Of a stretch of 7,600 nucleotides of DNA, positions 6,042-7,600 are shown in pieces. The notes beneath the pieces were generated by a model. That model had not been told where the DNA came from, did not search any database, and was given only the letters and a program-made list of their open reading frames with translations. Each line of letters starts with the position of its first letter. The stretch's first letter is position 1. The position numbers and the translations under genes are program-made. The DNA comes from Candidatus Poseidoniaceae archaeon. GTDB taxonomy: Archaea; Thermoplasmatota; Poseidoniia; Poseidoniales; Poseidoniaceae. The stretch is taken from contig JAKUNY010000069.1 in NCBI GenBank assembly GCA_022451765.1, forward strand, positions 1 to 7,600, given 5' to 3'.

Positions 6042-7322
6042 ATGAAAGAATGCGGAGTCTGCGGAATCCTCTACCTTGCAGGGGGCTCATGTCCTGCGTG
6101 TGGCTCGCAAAGCCAGCAGCGCTCGGATGTCTTCCAAGATGCAGATATGATCCTCCCCACTGAGGTGCCTGGGTTAGAAGATGCCACAGATGCGTGGTAC
6201 GAACTCGAGGGTGTTGAGCGGCCGCAAGAAGAAGTTCAGGTGGAAAAATCTTCCTCGCTTCCGTTTGGATTTAGTGGTGAATCACTCACCAATGTTTCTC
6301 GGTTACCTTTTGGAATTGGCAGCCATCGCGATGGTATTCCATTTGATGTAGCTCTTTCCGACGAACAACCTGAAGATTCACTCCAACAACAAACGGCAAT
6401 GGAATCTTCCGAGGAAGAAAATGCGGGCAAAGATGACAGCAATGGTTCTGAAGACTCGCGTTCATCCAGCGTAATCGAAGAGCCACTTTTGGTTCCCATG
6501 TTACCTGATGTGACTGAAAGCACGGTCTCGTCAGAAGCAGAAACTGAACCTATTCGAATCATGGCTGTTGCAATTGATGAAGCCCCACATGTTGATGTCC
6601 AATACCCTGAAATCCCACTCGATGTTGAAGTTGAAAGTGAAATCTATTCTTCAGATGATGATGTCGTTGAAGTTGTTTTTTCGGATCTCGCTGATACAGT
6701 TGTTCACGTGGACCACGGCAATGTTGACTCCTTTTCACAACCACAAGTCGTCGAATATGCTGAAAAAGTTTTCACGCCCTTTGACTTGCATCCAGCACGA
6801 GCTATGACAATCCAAGCATCAAACAATGGGCAAGTCAAGGGCTTGGTGGAAGAAGGATTCATGGCAATTGGACGTGGTGATTGGCGTGCTGCTGCTCGTT
6901 CGTTTCAGAGGGTACTTGCCAGCGAGCCGCAAGATGTTGGTGCGATGAACAATTACGGAATCTCCCTCCTTCAAGTGGCAACCACCATGCAGGAATCAGC
7001 GGATCCTATCGATGTCTCGAATGCAGCAACTCAATTTGAGGCAGCTATTCTCTCATTACGTGAAGCGGTCCGAACAAATCCGAAGAGTTCTGAACCCTTC
7101 TACAATCTCGCACAGGCGCTTCTGCTGAGCGGAAGGGAAGAGAAGGCGCTTGACCTTCTTGCAATGGTGTCAGATGAGAATAAATCTCAATCGCATTTTG
7201 TCAACCTACAAGCCGCAATTTTAGCACAATTAGGACAGTATGGTGAAGCGAAGAGTGTGCTTGCTCCAATTCAAGGCGAACCGTTGATTTCTCAGAATCT
7301 TCTAAAGTTACCCTCATTATGA
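6042..7322 (+). CDS. Zinc-ribbon, acidic-linker, TPR-repeat protein of unknown function
   Basis: I do not recognise this 426-residue protein as a named family. It begins with a compact zinc ribbon, C4-x2-C7 and C17-x2-C20 (CGVCGILYLAGGSCPACG). Residues ~28-260 are a long, strongly acidic, Ser/Glu/Asp-rich and probably disordered linker, with two short matching hydrophobic motifs LPFG at 73-76 and 88-91. Residues ~268-416 form helical TPR-like repeats: ~268-298 (GFMAIGRGDWRAAARSFQRVLASEPQD), ~300-346 with a longer loop, ~349-379 (FYNLAQALLLSGREEKALDLL) and ~384-416 (HFVNLQAAILAQLGQYGEAKSVL). There is no signal peptide or membrane segment, so it should be cytoplasmic. TPRs bind other proteins; an adaptor or scaffold role is inference. 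The start is well set by the zinc ribbon beginning at residue 4 and an AGGGG site before it. An unknown gene follows after 16 bases. Confidence 0.85.
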   Translation: MKECGVCGILYLAGGSCPACGSQSQQRSDVFQDADMILPTEVPGLEDATDAWYELEGVERPQEEVQVEKSSSLPFGFSGESLTNVSRLPFGIGSHRDGIPFDVALSDEQPEDSLQQQTAMESSEEENAGKDDSNGSEDSRSSSVIEEPLLVPMLPDVTESTVSSEAETEPIRIMAVAIDEAPHVDVQYPEIPLDVEVESEIYSSDDDVVEVVFSDLADTVVHVDHGNVDSFSQPQVVEYAEKVFTPFDLHPARAMTIQASNNGQVKGLVEEGFMAIGRGDWRAAARSFQRVLASEPQDVGAMNNYGISLLQVATTMQESADPIDVSNAATQFEAAILSLREAVRTNPKSSEPFYNLAQALLLSGREEKALDLLAMVSDENKSQSHFVNLQAAILAQLGQYGEAKSVLAPIQGEPLISQNLLKLPSL

Positions 7323-7338
7323 GCAAAATTATGCTTTC

Positions 7339-7600
7339 ATGGTGCGTTCTCAGCCCGAGTTCGCATCCGATTTCTTCATATACGTGGGGCAAGTCGGATG
7401 GTTGCTTAGCACCTCGGCAACTGCTGTCGGGGGAAGGGCTGAGGAGAATCATCCCTCGGGGAGATGGTTTTCTGTGGAAGCCGAATTGGCATGTTTAGAT
7501 ACCGAAGGGTTACTCGCATGGTGTGGAATACATACATGTGATGCTACAACCCAACTGGGGGATCGCTCGGCTCGAGTGCCGATGAAGGTCGTGACAAGCT
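7339..7600 (+). CDS. Unrecognised protein, 3' end beyond the window
   Basis: From ATG 7339 the frame stays open for 87 codons to the right edge. Upstream in this frame a stop at 7303 and no other start codon before 7339 fix the ATG as the likely start (GTG 7342 is the only near alternative). Codons show a marked excess of G in the first position, as expected of coding sequence and of the neighbouring genes. The visible product starts MVRSQPEFASDFFIYVGQVG and contains three cysteines (in ELACLD, LAWCGIHTC). The pattern is that of a soluble alpha/beta protein, with no signal peptide. I see no motif I can assign. It lies 16 bases after the TPR gene, so co-transcription is likely. No strong SD is visible before the ATG. 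Confidence 0.6.
   Translation, partial: MVRSQPEFASDFFIYVGQVGWLLSTSATAVGGRAEENHPSGRWFSVEAELACLDTEGLLAWCGIHTCDATTQLGDRSARVPMKVVTS

Noticed and set aside
7319..7498. 59-codon frame starting with an ATGA overlap at the stop of the TPR gene
   Set aside because: The ATGA overlap is attractive, but the product is short, shows no domain-like pattern, and lies inside the longer frame from 7339, which has the coding-like codon pattern. It could only be real if the 7339 frame ends soon after the window.

Overview
The window looks like a piece of a planktonic archaeal genome, most probably Marine Group II Euryarchaeota (Poseidoniales). The firmest evidence for Archaea is a gene for the archaeal/eukaryotic RNase P protein Rnp4 (Rpp21 family). 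The other clues fit but are softer: a compact all-plus-strand layout, a huge cell-surface protein built of Ig-like repeats with a C-terminal membrane anchor, a zinc-ribbon/acidic-linker/TPR protein, and mixed use of Shine-Dalgarno and SD-less starts. The lineage is inferred from style and gene content; no marker gene such as rRNA is present.

Layout, all on the plus strand. (1) Positions 3-2948 hold the 3' part of a very large gene that began upstream of the window. Its product has extracellular beta-sandwich repeats, one transmembrane helix, a proline-rich PPAGL repeat and a short tryptophan-rich cytoplasmic end. (2) Positions 2958-4210 hold a tight group: adenylate kinase, Rnp4, and a CRS1/YhbY-type RNA-binding protein, with gaps of 9, 10 and 1 bases. 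(3) Positions 4259-5986 hold a polytopic permease of the ArsB/NhaD/OCA2 ion-transporter superfamily. (4) Positions 6042-7322 hold an unrecognised zinc-ribbon protein with a long acidic linker and C-terminal TPRs. (5) From 7339 an unrecognised reading frame runs off the right end.

Functionally the middle group is housekeeping: nucleotide balance (AMP/ATP/ADP) plus two small RNA-binding proteins, one of them a subunit of the tRNA 5'-processing enzyme. The surface protein, the permease and the TPR protein have no obvious pathway link to them and may simply be neighbours. No gap between genes exceeds about 55 bases. I saw no tRNA, rRNA, CRISPR array, insertion sequence or convincing archaeal TATA/BRE promoter.

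Nothing here is clearly a new defence or mobile system. The points most worth following are the conserved-looking tryptophan tail after the PPAGL repeat, the domain combination of the zinc-ribbon/TPR protein, the irregular zinc site of the adenylate kinase, and the unknown gene cut by the right edge.
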